Shown here one piece after another: positions 24,388 to 34,419 of a DNA stretch of 64,000 nt. A program made the position numbers and the translations under genes. How positions within the stretch are numbered: position 1 is the first letter of the stretch; the number at the start of each line of letters is the position of its first letter. Origin of the DNA: Paenibacillus sp. MMS20-IR301 (lineage in GTDB: Bacteria > Bacillota > Bacilli > Paenibacillales > Paenibacillaceae). The stretch is from positions 3,038,001 to 3,102,000 of the forward strand of contig NZ_CP135275.1 in the NCBI RefSeq assembly GCF_032302195.1. Reading direction: 5' to 3'. A model generated the notes under the pieces. That model had not been told where the DNA came from, did no database searches, and saw only the letters and a program-made list of their open reading frames with translations.

Positions 24388-24771
24388 TCAAGACGTAGAT
24401 TCATCCGCCCAGCAGCCCTTGCGCAGCCTTTCTAATGAATGGCCCAGCCGGACCTCCTCCAGCGGCTTCATGAGATAGTCCGCAATATTCTGGTCGAAGG
24501 CCCATAACGCATGCTGCTTGCTCTCTGTGACAACGACAATCTGGATCTCCGGCAGCTGTTTTTTTACATATTCAGCAATAATTACTCCTTGCATTCCAGG
24601 CAGCTGCAGATCCAGAAACAGTACATCGGGACGGAGCAGCGCAATTCTGTCTGTAACATTCTGCGCATGGACTGACATACCGATCACGCTGACCTTACCT
24701 GTGCGCTGCAGCATGGACGACAGCTTATAGAGATCCTTCTGGTTCACGTCCAGCAGGAATGCCTTAATCAT
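24388..24771 (-). CDS. Stand-alone response regulator receiver domain
   Basis: A 127-residue protein consisting of one receiver domain. The phosphoacceptor is D54 (LFLDLQLPGM), with T82 and K102 (LMKPLEE) in place. The acidic pocket is reduced: LLDVNQKD offers one aspartate (D8) where most receivers have two. There is no output domain. The protein may act by binding a partner, as CheY or Spo0F do. No kinase gene is adjacent. AAGGAGG precedes the ATG at 24771. It lies just beyond the terminator of the giant surface operon, so it is probably separately transcribed. Confidence 0.85.
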   Translation of the reverse strand: MIKAFLLDVNQKDLYKLSSMLQRTGKVSVIGMSVHAQNVTDRIALLRPDVLFLDLQLPGMQGVIIAEYVKKQLPEIQIVVVTESKQHALWAFDQNIADYLMKPLEEVRLGHSLERLRKGCWADESTS

Positions 24772-24814
24772 GGGTTCCCTCCTTCCGTTCAAGTGACTTT
24801 AGCGGCAATTTCTT

Positions 24815-24859
24815 TAAAAAAAGTGCTGTCCCCGCGTTTACTCAACGTTAGAGGACAGC
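24815..24859 (-). terminator. Terminator of the giant surface operon
   Basis: GCTGTCC (24825-24831) and GGACAGC (24853-24859) form a seven-pair stem around a 21-base loop, followed on the minus strand by ACTTTTTTT. It lies about 60 bases after the protease gene and marks the end of the unit that begins near 47727. Confidence 0.7.
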
Positions 24860-24921
24860 CATGGTCATCTTCATCCTGCAGCCATTATTTATCCAAGCCG
24901 CATTGCTGCCTGGAAGTTCTG

Positions 24922-25611
24922 TTACTTGAAGGAGGCCGGCAGCAGGCTGCGCAGGTCCTCCATGTTCACAATCAAGTGGATGTTATTCATCGTCCGCAGT
25001 GAACCGGAGATTACTCCGGCGAGCTGTCCATGCGTATCCAGCAGCGGACCGCCGGACATCCCGCTTGCCACCTGGGCCGATGTCAGAATCCGGCTTCTGC
25101 CATTGATCTCTGCATCCGGCGTGTTGACGATGCCCTCTGTGATGATTGCTGTGTTCTTCAGCGGATAACCGAGTGCAAATACAGCTTCTCCATGCTTCAG
25201 GGCAGCCGAGCGCAGCGGAAGATAAGCATACGCATTACCTTTCTGCTTCGCTGCTGCAGGACTTGGCAGTTCAAGGACTGCCAAGTCCTTAAGCTCATCG
25301 AATTTCGTGACTTTGATCGGACTGATGATGCTCCCGTCCGCCATAACCCCCTCCATCCGCTCCGCGCCTTTGACCACATGGTAAGCCGTTGCCGCTGTTC
25401 CGGCCGGGGACAGGATAATTCCTGTCCCCGTGGAACTTGCCGTGCCGTCACTTTTCAGCACCCGCAAATAGAACATAGCTTCACTGGCCAATTCATAGCT
25501 CTGCTCAGCATTATAGATGCCGGGGGCTTCAGCGCTGGTAGTTCCTTCATAGAAGAGAACCGCAGAGATCAGCGTGAAGATCAGGCTCACGGCCAGCAGT
25601 TTAACTCTCAT
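24922..25611 (-). CDS. Exported trypsin-like serine protease (HtrA-type core, no PDZ)
   Basis: A 229-residue protein with an N-terminal signal segment (about 4-25) and a chymotrypsin-fold domain. The catalytic triad reads H78 (TAYHVV), D109 (LKDLAVL) and S186 (SGMSGGPL). It resembles the protease half of HtrA/S1C enzymes but lacks a PDZ domain and is short. It starts 31 bases after the 2899-residue SLH protein gene and is the last gene of that operon, so it should act on the cell surface. The neighbouring giant proteins are plausible substrates, by inference from synteny. AGGGAG nine bases upstream supports the start. Confidence 0.88.
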   Translation of the reverse strand: MRVKLLAVSLIFTLISAVLFYEGTTSAEAPGIYNAEQSYELASEAMFYLRVLKSDGTASSTGTGIILSPAGTAATAYHVVKGAERMEGVMADGSIISPIKVTKFDELKDLAVLELPSPAAAKQKGNAYAYLPLRSAALKHGEAVFALGYPLKNTAIITEGIVNTPDAEINGRSRILTSAQVASGMSGGPLLDTHGQLAGVISGSLRTMNNIHLIVNMEDLRSLLPASFK

Positions 25612-25642
25612 CCGCCTTATCTCCCTTCTTCAAGTAACGCGA

Positions 25643-28600
25643 TTATTTTACAGCTGCCATGATGTCTTTATAAGCCCAGTGTGTAGCAGGCAGGTCTTTG
25701 AAACGTACGGATGTTACAACCAGCTTCTTCGTGCCGGCAATCCGGTTGATCAGTACAACCGCCTGTGCACGGGTAATTGGTGTCCCCGGCTTGAAGGTGC
25801 CGTCAGGGAAGCCTTGGACATAACCTGCTTTGGAGAGGGCATTCACATATTTCTCTGCCCAGTGTCCCTTCAGATCTGATTGCTTCGTCACTCCGGCCTC
25901 CGTAACATCCAGCTTCAGCACGGTCGTCATGATTTTGGAGAACTCGGCTCTCGTCAGACCCTTCGTTCCTCCGAAGCCGCCGTCCGGATAACCTTCAATA
26001 ATGCCTGCCGAAGCAAAGAATCCGGTCAGTGCTTCATTGCCGGCACTCACATCATTAAACAGATTGCCGACATTAACTTCTTCCATATCAAGCAGCGGTG
26101 CAAGGGCTTCAATCAGCTCATATCTTGTAATGGCTGCGTTAGGCATGAACAGCCCGTTCGGATAGGCAGCAATGTACTTGATCTCCCCGGCGTTGCTCTT
26201 CAGGCTGTACTTTGCATTCTCAACAACATACTCGATAGTAATGACTGTGTCATCCTTATCCGTAATTGCTTTGATCGTCGTATTCTTGGTAATCAACAGC
26301 TCACCGCTGAATTTCGGACTGTCCAGTGTCGGTATGCTGCCGTCCGTTGTGTAATAGACCGTTTGTCCTTCCGGAGCCGTCAGCTTCAGCTTGCTGTTCT
26401 TGGCAATCTTCACTGGCGCCTCGCTGTCTCCGTTCACTGTCGTTGTGCCGGCAACCGCAGTAACCGCTGGTACCGGGGCCGGGGTTGGGGTAGGAGACGG
26501 AGCCGGTGCAGTACCGCCACCACCACCGCCACCGCCGCCTGAAGGCATCCGCGTCCAGATCCACTCAGAGACTCCGCTGTACTCTTTGCCCGCAGCGATA
26601 GTGACCGCTTTAACAGTTGTCGTATTGTTTAATACGATAGCTTCTTTATATTGCTGTGATGTTTCGTTAGGCACCGTGCCATCGAGCGTGTAGTAGATAA
26701 CGCCGCCCGGCTCCACTGTTGTCAGCTCTACTCTTACTTCAGAGGAGAAACTCAGTTCTGACGGAGTTGCAGCAGGTGCAATTGCTGATCCCGGATATTT
26801 CAGCGCTGCCGCATTAATAATAATGCTTCTGCTCTGTCCTCCGGCTGTTGCTCTCAGCTCAGCGCTGCCGCCTGTTGTCAGGCTCCCCGCAGCACCATTC
26901 ACCTGTACTCCGGTTGAACCTACGCTCCAGCTAAGCGAGCTGCTGTTGCTTAGAGTAAACCCGTGGCCCACACGGTTAATCAGATCCTGCGGGCTTAAGA
27001 TCAATGCTGCAGAAGCCAGTGTTCCTTCACTGGTTCCATCAAAGGCAGTTAGTACCGGGTAGAAGCTGCTTACAGCTTTCCATACTCCGGCATCCAGACC
27101 TGCTGGAACACTAGAGCCGGTAAGCTCCGCAGCCGTAAGACCTCTAACGCCATTATTATTACTGTCTACGGCTAAGCCATTTACATTGAAGTACGCAATA
27201 TTATTCTTCAGCATCTGTCTGTTGAACAAGGACTGGCTGATTGCTGCATGATCCGACTTCTGTCCGGCAATTCCTCCGAAGAAGGCCTGCAGCGGCACAA
27301 TTTTGCCCTTCACTCCGGCCTTAACTTCTCCGGTATTCAAGGAAGAAGTAATTGTTCCGCTCTCCGCCAGACCGGCGATACCGCCAGCCCATGCGGTAGA
27401 CATGCCATCAGCAGAGACTGATCCGCCGGAATAGCTGTTCTTGATCTCTCCTGCGTTCAGGCCGCTGATCCCGCCGGCTATAGCCTGGGCCGAAGCCACA
27501 TAGATATCGCCATAGGACATCGATTCAGTGATGGTGCCTTCCGCACTGTTCTCCCCGGCAATTCCGCCGGCTGCCAGTGTGGCGGTAACATCAATAATGC
27601 CTTTAGACACTGCCTGGTGAATAGCTCCGGCGTTGCGTCCGGCAATTCCGCCAATGCGGCTCTGCCCCGAAAGCCTAACTCCTTCATTAGTCACCTGCTC
27701 AATGGTTCCCTGATTCACACCTGCTGCACCGCCTGCTGCGCTGCTGCCGGCTACGGAGCCGCTGACTTTAACATTCTGGATTACTGCACCTTTGTGGTTA
27801 ATCCCTGCAGCAATACCGGAATTTACTGCGCCGGAAAGTTCCGCTCCGGTAAAGGTTACATTCAGAATCCGGCCGTGGTTTTCTTTAACAAAACCGGCTG
27901 TCTGCTGTTCTGCCGTCTTCAGTGACAGTCCGCTGACTGTATGTCCTTGACCGTCAAATACGCCCTGGAAGCTATCGAAAGCGATCCATCTGCTTCCGGC
28001 AAGATTGATATCTGCCCCTAGCAGGATGGTACCCAGCTCCGGTTTGTTCTCAGCTGTTCTGTTGAACAGCTTGTAATAATTCAATCCTGTCTCGTTATAG
28101 AACATGACTGCACCCGCGAGCTGCAGCGGAGTCTGCACCGTAATCGTTCCGTCCGTCAATTCATTCAGGAATGTAGTGTCATAGTCCATGAGCCAAGTGT
28201 CTGCACTCAGCGGATTAAGCGCTTCTGTCTTAACCGCACCTGCCGCTGTGCCCGGGTTACGGCCTACAGCGCCCAATCCTGCCGTCAGCGTACCTGTCGT
28301 ATATGACGAGCCGGATATTTTGCCATCCCGGAAGTTATAGCCGACGAGTGCGCCCGTGGAGACATTGCTGCCTGTTACACTCACTGAAATCTCCGGAACA
28401 TTGGCGTATACGCCTGTCAGAGTCCCGTCGTTATACCCTGCGAAGCCGCCATTATACGAGCGGGTCGAAGATTTCACTCCAATTGTAGAGATCTTGCTCT
28501 GCAATGCATAAGAATTGCTGATGCTGCCGCTTCTCTCCACCTCTGCTGCGAAACCGCCGCTGCGGGTGTCGAAGCCTGTGTTGCTGATGTCACCGGATGC

Positions 28601-31600
28601 ATAGGAATCTGTGATCAAGAAATGATCGACCGAACCTGCGAAGCCGCCGACATAGGAGCCCAGTCTGCCGCTGACATTCAGCTTGCCTGTTGCATAGGAT
28701 TTCTGAATTTGTCCGCTGCGGGTATCGGTATCCCCCAGAAGTCCGGCAAATCCGCCTGCATAGATCGTATTGTCCTGATTGGTATCTGTAATCAGTACCG
28801 GAATATCCGTGTGGCTATGCGTGATTGTAATGACATCACCCAATCCAACAGCTCCGCCGGCACGGGTTGCCGGTACCGATTGCCCTAGCGTTAAAGCCGA
28901 GCCTACTGTAATAGCTTGTCCGGAGCCGGAGATTACTTTGCTGTAGTGAATTTCACCGCCGAATCCCCAGCCGACGAGTCCGCCGACATTGTACACTCTG
29001 CTGGTATCCGCCTGCAGACCGCTCCTCACGATTGTATCTACAATGATACCACTGCTGTATCCGGCAACTCCGCCGGCATTTGCAGTGTTTCCGCCGCTTA
29101 CCTTCAGACCGGAAGCAATTTCCGAGCTGTAGATCGAAGCATGGGTGTTCTTGCCCGCGATACCGCCTGCATAAAGATCAGCAGTATTGTCTGTTCCTGC
29201 TACTGAAATATTGCCGTTATGAACTTTAGCCATGTAAATGCCGCTGTACAGCGGATAACCTTTACCGAAGTCGAAGCCCCGGTTAATGTCATCCGCGGAA
29301 ATGGCACCGGCAATACCGCCGACTGAGACATCGCCATTTTTTGCCGCCGCCTGAAGATCAGATGACGCGTCCGCATTATACAGAATTGAATTATGTCCTT
29401 CACCCAGAATACCACCGGCTAAGATAGTTTCACCGGCTGCCTGAACAGCAGCATCTGAACGGACATCATTGATTGCTGTCTCTAATGTTCTGCCGGCGAG
29501 TCCGCCGATAACAGCCTTTAGGCTGTCACTGGTTGTAACCAGCTTCACACCTTGAACTACAGCATGATCAATATCAAAGCTGTTAGACTCTATAGAACGG
29601 GCCAGCTTGTTCCCGCCCAGTTTGCCTTCTTTAGCACCGACAACCCCACCGACAGTACCGTTAGCAGTCAGTTGAATACCGCTGTAGGACCCGCTCACTG
29701 TGACATTGCTGATGCTGTTCTCTCTATCTGACTGACCAATGATTCCGCCGAGGATGGAGTCGAGTCCGCTTGCCCCGATCGTGCCATCAGCGAAGGTCAG
29801 TTTCAGATCCGCAGCCCGGCCGGAAATGAACTGTCCGATCATTCCTCCGGTAACAGATTCCACACCTGTAGTAGAAATCTTATATCTGGAATTCACTTCG
29901 AAGCTCAGACCCGTTACATCGCCGGTCTGGACGCCGATAAGTCCTCCAACCAACGCATTGTCTGCTGCGGAACCGATACTGCCTTCTTTATCATGGAATA
30001 CATAGTCGGCAGCTGTAAGATCCACGTTGTTCTCACCGATTAATCCTCCGGCAATACCGCCGTCAGCAATCGTCTCAATCCGGCTTCCGCCGTCCAGCGT
30101 AAGATTCAGGCCGGAGATTGGCCCTGAATTGCTGCCGATCAGCCCGCCGACAATGCCTCCGCTGACTTTCAGACCATTCAGCAGCTTCAGATCAGCATTC
30201 TTCACTGTACCGAGGTTTATTCCGGCAAGGACCCCGGTTTCCCCGTTACCCGCTACAGAGAGCGGCTCAAGATTGATGTTCTGCACAACAGCCTTTGTTC
30301 CGATCACTCCGAATAATCCGGAATAAGTGTATACAGGCTGCAGCGTCAAACCGTCGATCAAATGATTGCTTCCTTCAAAGGTTCCCTCAAAAGGATTCTC
30401 TTTCTTATCGCCGATAGGTACCCACTGTTTGGACTGGATATGGATCGGATTCATGATCGTCACTGTTCTGTCCGCAAAGTCGAATTTGCCTGCTCCGGCG
30501 ATGGAGCCGTTGACGATGCCTGCAAGACCTGCAAGCTCCGCTTCCGTTGTAATCTGGAAGTTGATGGCGTTCTTATCTTTCATATACCAGTTGATATTGG
30601 CATTGACCTCATTGCCGATTTCGCCGCCGGTATTAGCTGTACGGTTTACTTCAGGATATTGATAGACTGCGTTCAGTGAGCCGTATTTCCAGGCGCTATC
30701 AAAGTCCCAGCCCGACAATCCCGGGAAGACCGTTCTGTCCTTGAGTGTCTCAGACAGGATGGTTGTCAGCCGGACATGCACGTTCAGCCAGCGGTGATTG
30801 CCTTCAGCGAAATCCGGCAAGTCGCTGTTGATGTTCAGTGCTTCATCTTTAATGTAGTAAGACTTGTAGAGCAGTTCCTTGCTTGCATTATCATAACGTC
30901 CGGCGAAACCGCCGGCATAAGCGCCGGAACCGGCGGTAACTTCCGCCGCCGAGTATACATTGCTTACTTTACCGTCTGTAATTCTGCCGATGAAGCCGCC
31001 GACGTAAGAATTAGCTTTAGTAGCCGCTACGCTTTTTGCAACATAAGAGTTCTTGATTGTCCCGCCGGAGAGTTCCCCGACCAGACCACCGACAATGGTG
31101 TAGGTGTTATTTCCTGTAACCTTGGAGGAAGAGTACGACTGCTCCACCGTCCCGGCCGTATTTCTGCCGATCAGTCCGCCCAGGTAGACCGGATTGGCTG
31201 ATGTTCCTTTCGCATTACTGGTAACATCAATATCGACATAAGAGCCGATAACCACTCCTGCATTCTCACCGGCCAAGCCGCCGGCATGGGTACCGGTATT
31301 CTCAACGGTCAAGTTGGCATTGGAATACGTGTAGTAGAGCGTTCCTGATGAAGTATTTACACCGGTATGGCCGCCGATGATGGAGTTATTGCCTCTTGAA
31401 ATAACTGTAATCTTATCAGTAATGCTGTTATTGGCAATCAGACTGTTGTTCTCCCCGACCATACCGCCCACGATCGAATTCAAGGATTCAGCGGATACAG
31501 AGCCGAGCGTACGTGTATTCTGAATAGTGCTGATTGCAGCAGCGGGATTCAGTACAGGGCCAATGGACTGGGCAGCATTGAGACCCACAATCCCCCCGAT

Positions 31601-34342
31601 TTTGGAAGAAACCGCTCCTGCATTGGCTTTCAGATTCAGAGTACTGATATAACTGTTCGCAATAATTCCGGAAGCACTGCCATGGTTGTAGCCTGCAACC
31701 CCGCCGGCAACCGCGCGCGGTGCATTAATCGCCAGGTTAATTGTTGTTCCTACCAGACCCTCAAGTTTGGAAGCTTCATTATAACCTACCATACCGCCAA
31801 TATAAGCATCCGTAGCGGCAGACTCGACCAGAATATTTGCACCCTCCAGATTGACTATTTTACTGTCGCTGGTGATACTGCTGTCCGTAAGCGTCCCTGC
31901 CAGGCCGCCGACAGATGGTTTAGCAGCCAGAACACGGATGTACATTTCAGACCCGTCCTCTGCGTTCACTTCCGGATTTTTAATATCGGTAGTTGTGGCA
32001 GTCCCTGCGATAGCTCCTGCTTTGGAATCTGCAGCGCTCAGAGTAATCATCGGGTCGAACCCTGGAACATTCAGCACAGCAGTTCTCACTAATGCCCGGT
32101 CTGCCGCTCCTTCTGAATGTCCGATAATCCCGCCGACTTCAGCGCGTACACCCTTCGCTTCAATAGACAGCTGGGTAACTGTAGCGTTAATCAGTTGTCC
32201 GGTACTCAGACCCGTGTTGCCGCCAAGCTGATTATCCGCACCTGTTGCAGTGATGATTACATTCTCGGCATGGTTGTATGGCTCTGCCGCTTCTGCTGAA
32301 TGATTCTCACCGAACATCCCTCCGGCTTTTACCGAAGCGCCAGCAGCTTTAATATCAATACGGTTCGTGTGTCCGTTGAACTTGGCAGCCGAGTTATTCC
32401 CTGCACCGCCGCCGAAGCTTACCTTGTCAGCCTTCAGCTCAACCTTAATATCCTGGACCTCCACCGGTACGGCAACAGTGCCGATTACAGCATCTTTAGT
32501 AAGCGTTCCTGCTGCACCGCCGATCGTATATCCGCTTGTGCCCGTTTCATTCAGGAAGCTGATCCGCGCCGCCTTGCCGCCGGTCAGCGTCAGAGGTTTG
32601 GTGTTCACACCCACAAGACCGCCGAATGTGATATTATCCTGGCCTTCTGCCGGAGTGGTTACCGCAGCCTTCAGAATTAATGTGCTGTAGCTTTGCGAAG
32701 CAGAATCACCAGCGGTTACCCCGTTGATTGATCCCTGTGCATTCCCGGCAATCCCGCCGATCACACCGCCTGCTGAAGTTACTTGCAGCGTTGCATTTTT
32801 AACTGCGGCACCATTCACTGTGCCCTCCAGATAACCTGCAATACCACCGATGGTCCCTGGAGAAGTAATCGCCAGCAGAACATCTGCAGTCTTACCTGCC
32901 GTTGCCGAAGCAATCGTTCCGCCGAGCTCATAGCCGGCTATCCCGCCGGTATAGACTTCGGAAGAACCTTGTACAGTCAGCGCTCCCTTGGAGGAGACCT
33001 GATTCAGGTTGCCATCCTTATCGTAACCGGCAATCCCGCCGGTGTAGACTTTAGTGCTCCCGCTCGCAGTTATTGCAGCTGTATTCTCAAATGCCGCCGC
33101 ATTGGCATGGGTAAGCACCAGTCCTTCTGCAGCGTATCCGACAAAACCGCCTGTCGCTACATTCTGCGTTCCTGTTGCTGAAACCGGCTGGGTATTCACG
33201 TAAGCATGAGTCCAGGTGAACTTGCTGCCTGTGTATCCGGCAATCCCTCCGGTGTAGACATTGTTCCGGCCATTATTGGTTACCGGAGCTGTATTTACAA
33301 ACGTAATAGCAACCTCTTGGCTGGCAACAGTCCCGGTTGCGCCAACAAGTGCACCGGCTGCTGTGCCCTCTCCAGCAGGCGCATTAACCGTAACTGCACC
33401 AGTATTGGTAGTCATGTTGGAGAAAACTACCTTGCTGTCTATTTTACCGGCAATTCCGCCTGCCGCCGCCTGGCTGCCGCCAGTTATGGTAACAGCCGCA
33501 TTATTGATGATTGGAGTATCCTCATCATTCAATTTAAGCAGACCTGCTGCATGACCAATGATCCCGCCTGCAGCAGCAAGGGTACCGCTTCCCCCCTGTG
33601 CTAGAACCGCACCGTTATTCGTAATTTTCTTGATGATGATGCCTTGGGAATCACCATAACCCAAAATCCCGCCGACATCAGCAGAACCTTGCGCCGCTGT
33701 AACGGCTCCATTATTAATAGAGTTGGAAATCATCCCTTCGCCCATTCCGACAATCCCGCCTGTATAGGAATGGTACGGAGCAGCGTGTGTGGTGATATTG
33801 ATGTTGTTGGTAATGTCAAACACAATACTGCTGCCGCTCATTTTCCCTACTGCAGCCCCTGCATATACATCATAAGTAACTCCGGTGACGGAAATTGAGC
33901 CTGAGTTAAAGCTCAGACCGCCTACGGTACCGCCTTCCATATTCCCTACCAGACCCTGGTAAGATGAGTTCTCTACTACATTCATTCCTGAGATGGTCTT
34001 AATCAACCCGTCTTTAGTAATCAGCGTTCCCCGAAAGGGATGCTCAGCTGTACCGATAGGTATCCATACATGCTCCCCAAGATCAAGGTTATCTGTAATC
34101 TCGAGAATTTTCCCTTGCAGACCATCACCGGTACCTTCGTTCACCAGCTTGGCCACACCTGCAAGCTCAGCAGCCTTAGTGATTTGGTAGGTGTCGTTGG
34201 TTGGGACATACCATTTCGTGTCCGCTGAGCTTGTCCAGGTTTGTGAATCAGCCTTGGCCATGATTCCTCCGGTGACCGCCGCAACGGCAATTACCGCAAG
34301 TGCTATCAGATAACCTATTAATGATTTTCGTTTCAAAGCCAT
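25643..34342 (-). CDS. Giant SLH-anchored surface protein with GLUG repeats
   Basis: 2899 residues. A signal anchor (about 5-30) leads into a very long array of GLUG-type repeats (GG(I/L)(A/V)G...) filling about residues 90-2430. The array is divided by three homologous 'head' segments (about 35-140, 1245-1355 and 2055-2165) that share AELAG, WIPIG/WVPIG and a (F/L)xGxF/TxGxxxTISG-like pattern. Then come two chitobiase-type C-terminal domains (about 2514-2594 and 2640-2690; YYTLDGTVP, YYTTDGSIP), separated by a nine-glycine and Pro/Thr linker, and three SLH domains (about 2714-2899) that bind cell-wall polymer. GLUG arrays are usual in adhesin-like proteins. The ATG at 34342 (AGGTGG seven bases upstream) is preferred over 34396. 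Function beyond surface adhesion is unknown. Confidence 0.9.
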   Translation of the reverse strand: MALKRKSLIGYLIALAVIAVAAVTGGIMAKADSQTWTSSADTKWYVPTNDTYQITKAAELAGVAKLVNEGTGDGLQGKILEITDNLDLGEHVWIPIGTAEHPFRGTLITKDGLIKTISGMNVVENSSYQGLVGNMEGGTVGGLSFNSGSISVTGVTYDVYAGAAVGKMSGSSIVFDITNNINITTHAAPYHSYTGGIVGMGEGMISNSINNGAVTAAQGSADVGGILGYGDSQGIIIKKITNNGAVLAQGGSGTLAAAGGIIGHAAGLLKLNDEDTPIINNAAVTITGGSQAAAGGIAGKIDSKVVFSNMTTNTGAVTVNAPAGEGTAAGALVGATGTVASQEVAITFVNTAPVTNNGRNNVYTGGIAGYTGSKFTWTHAYVNTQPVSATGTQNVATGGFVGYAAEGLVLTHANAAAFENTAAITASGSTKVYTGGIAGYDKDGNLNQVSSKGALTVQGSSEVYTGGIAGYELGGTIASATAGKTADVLLAITSPGTIGGIAGYLEGTVNGAAVKNATLQVTSAGGVIGGIAGNAQGSINGVTAGDSASQSYSTLILKAAVTTPAEGQDNITFGGLVGVNTKPLTLTGGKAARISFLNETGTSGYTIGGAAGTLTKDAVIGTVAVPVEVQDIKVELKADKVSFGGGAGNNSAAKFNGHTNRIDIKAAGASVKAGGMFGENHSAEAAEPYNHAENVIITATGADNQLGGNTGLSTGQLINATVTQLSIEAKGVRAEVGGIIGHSEGAADRALVRTAVLNVPGFDPMITLSAADSKAGAIAGTATTTDIKNPEVNAEDGSEMYIRVLAAKPSVGGLAGTLTDSSITSDSKIVNLEGANILVESAATDAYIGGMVGYNEASKLEGLVGTTINLAINAPRAVAGGVAGYNHGSASGIIANSYISTLNLKANAGAVSSKIGGIVGLNAAQSIGPVLNPAAAISTIQNTRTLGSVSAESLNSIVGGMVGENNSLIANNSITDKITVISRGNNSIIGGHTGVNTSSGTLYYTYSNANLTVENTGTHAGGLAGENAGVVIGSYVDIDVTSNAKGTSANPVYLGGLIGRNTAGTVEQSYSSSKVTGNNTYTIVGGLVGELSGGTIKNSYVAKSVAATKANSYVGGFIGRITDGKVSNVYSAAEVTAGSGAYAGGFAGRYDNASKELLYKSYYIKDEALNINSDLPDFAEGNHRWLNVHVRLTTILSETLKDRTVFPGLSGWDFDSAWKYGSLNAVYQYPEVNRTANTGGEIGNEVNANINWYMKDKNAINFQITTEAELAGLAGIVNGSIAGAGKFDFADRTVTIMNPIHIQSKQWVPIGDKKENPFEGTFEGSNHLIDGLTLQPVYTYSGLFGVIGTKAVVQNINLEPLSVAGNGETGVLAGINLGTVKNADLKLLNGLKVSGGIVGGLIGSNSGPISGLNLTLDGGSRIETIADGGIAGGLIGENNVDLTAADYVFHDKEGSIGSAADNALVGGLIGVQTGDVTGLSFEVNSRYKISTTGVESVTGGMIGQFISGRAADLKLTFADGTIGASGLDSILGGIIGQSDRENSISNVTVSGSYSGIQLTANGTVGGVVGAKEGKLGGNKLARSIESNSFDIDHAVVQGVKLVTTSDSLKAVIGGLAGRTLETAINDVRSDAAVQAAGETILAGGILGEGHNSILYNADASSDLQAAAKNGDVSVGGIAGAISADDINRGFDFGKGYPLYSGIYMAKVHNGNISVAGTDNTADLYAGGIAGKNTHASIYSSEIASGLKVSGGNTANAGGVAGYSSGIIVDTIVRSGLQADTSRVYNVGGLVGWGFGGEIHYSKVISGSGQAITVGSALTLGQSVPATRAGGAVGLGDVITITHSHTDIPVLITDTNQDNTIYAGGFAGLLGDTDTRSGQIQKSYATGKLNVSGRLGSYVGGFAGSVDHFLITDSYASGDISNTGFDTRSGGFAAEVERSGSISNSYALQSKISTIGVKSSTRSYNGGFAGYNDGTLTGVYANVPEISVSVTGSNVSTGALVGYNFRDGKISGSSYTTGTLTAGLGAVGRNPGTAAGAVKTEALNPLSADTWLMDYDTTFLNELTDGTITVQTPLQLAGAVMFYNETGLNYYKLFNRTAENKPELGTILLGADINLAGSRWIAFDSFQGVFDGQGHTVSGLSLKTAEQQTAGFVKENHGRILNVTFTGAELSGAVNSGIAAGINHKGAVIQNVKVSGSVAGSSAAGGAAGVNQGTIEQVTNEGVRLSGQSRIGGIAGRNAGAIHQAVSKGIIDVTATLAAGGIAGENSAEGTITESMSYGDIYVASAQAIAGGISGLNAGEIKNSYSGGSVSADGMSTAWAGGIAGLAESGTITSSLNTGEVKAGVKGKIVPLQAFFGGIAGQKSDHAAISQSLFNRQMLKNNIAYFNVNGLAVDSNNNGVRGLTAAELTGSSVPAGLDAGVWKAVSSFYPVLTAFDGTSEGTLASAALILSPQDLINRVGHGFTLSNSSSLSWSVGSTGVQVNGAAGSLTTGGSAELRATAGGQSRSIIINAAALKYPGSAIAPAATPSELSFSSEVRVELTTVEPGGVIYYTLDGTVPNETSQQYKEAIVLNNTTTVKAVTIAAGKEYSGVSEWIWTRMPSGGGGGGGGGTAPAPSPTPTPAPVPAVTAVAGTTTVNGDSEAPVKIAKNSKLKLTAPEGQTVYYTTDGSIPTLDSPKFSGELLITKNTTIKAITDKDDTVITIEYVVENAKYSLKSNAGEIKYIAAYPNGLFMPNAAITRYELIEALAPLLDMEEVNVGNLFNDVSAGNEALTGFFASAGIIEGYPDGGFGGTKGLTRAEFSKIMTTVLKLDVTEAGVTKQSDLKGHWAEKYVNALSKAGYVQGFPDGTFKPGTPITRAQAVVLINRIAGTKKLVVTSVRFKDLPATHWAYKDIMAAVK

Positions 34343-34383
34343 GATGACACCACCTAATAGTATTGTTAATTCCAGCAGAGTGC

Positions 34384-34410
34384 GCCCGTGCTTCACCTGG
34401 AAGCACGGGC
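34384..34410. promoter_or_regulatory. Intercistronic hairpin between the two SLH genes
   Basis: GCCCGTGCTTC (34384-34394) and GAAGCACGGGC (34400-34410) form a perfect 11-pair stem with a five-base loop in the 77-base gap between the 2593- and 2899-residue protein genes. No T-run follows on the minus strand, so full termination is unlikely. It may mark an mRNA processing or stabilising site that sets the relative levels of the two products. Confidence 0.55.
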
Positions 34411-34419
34411 GGCATTCTT

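Noticed and set aside
26515..26541. Phase-variable repeat in the glycine linker
   Set aside because: The repeat is made of mixed triplets; slippage would keep the reading frame and cannot switch the gene off.
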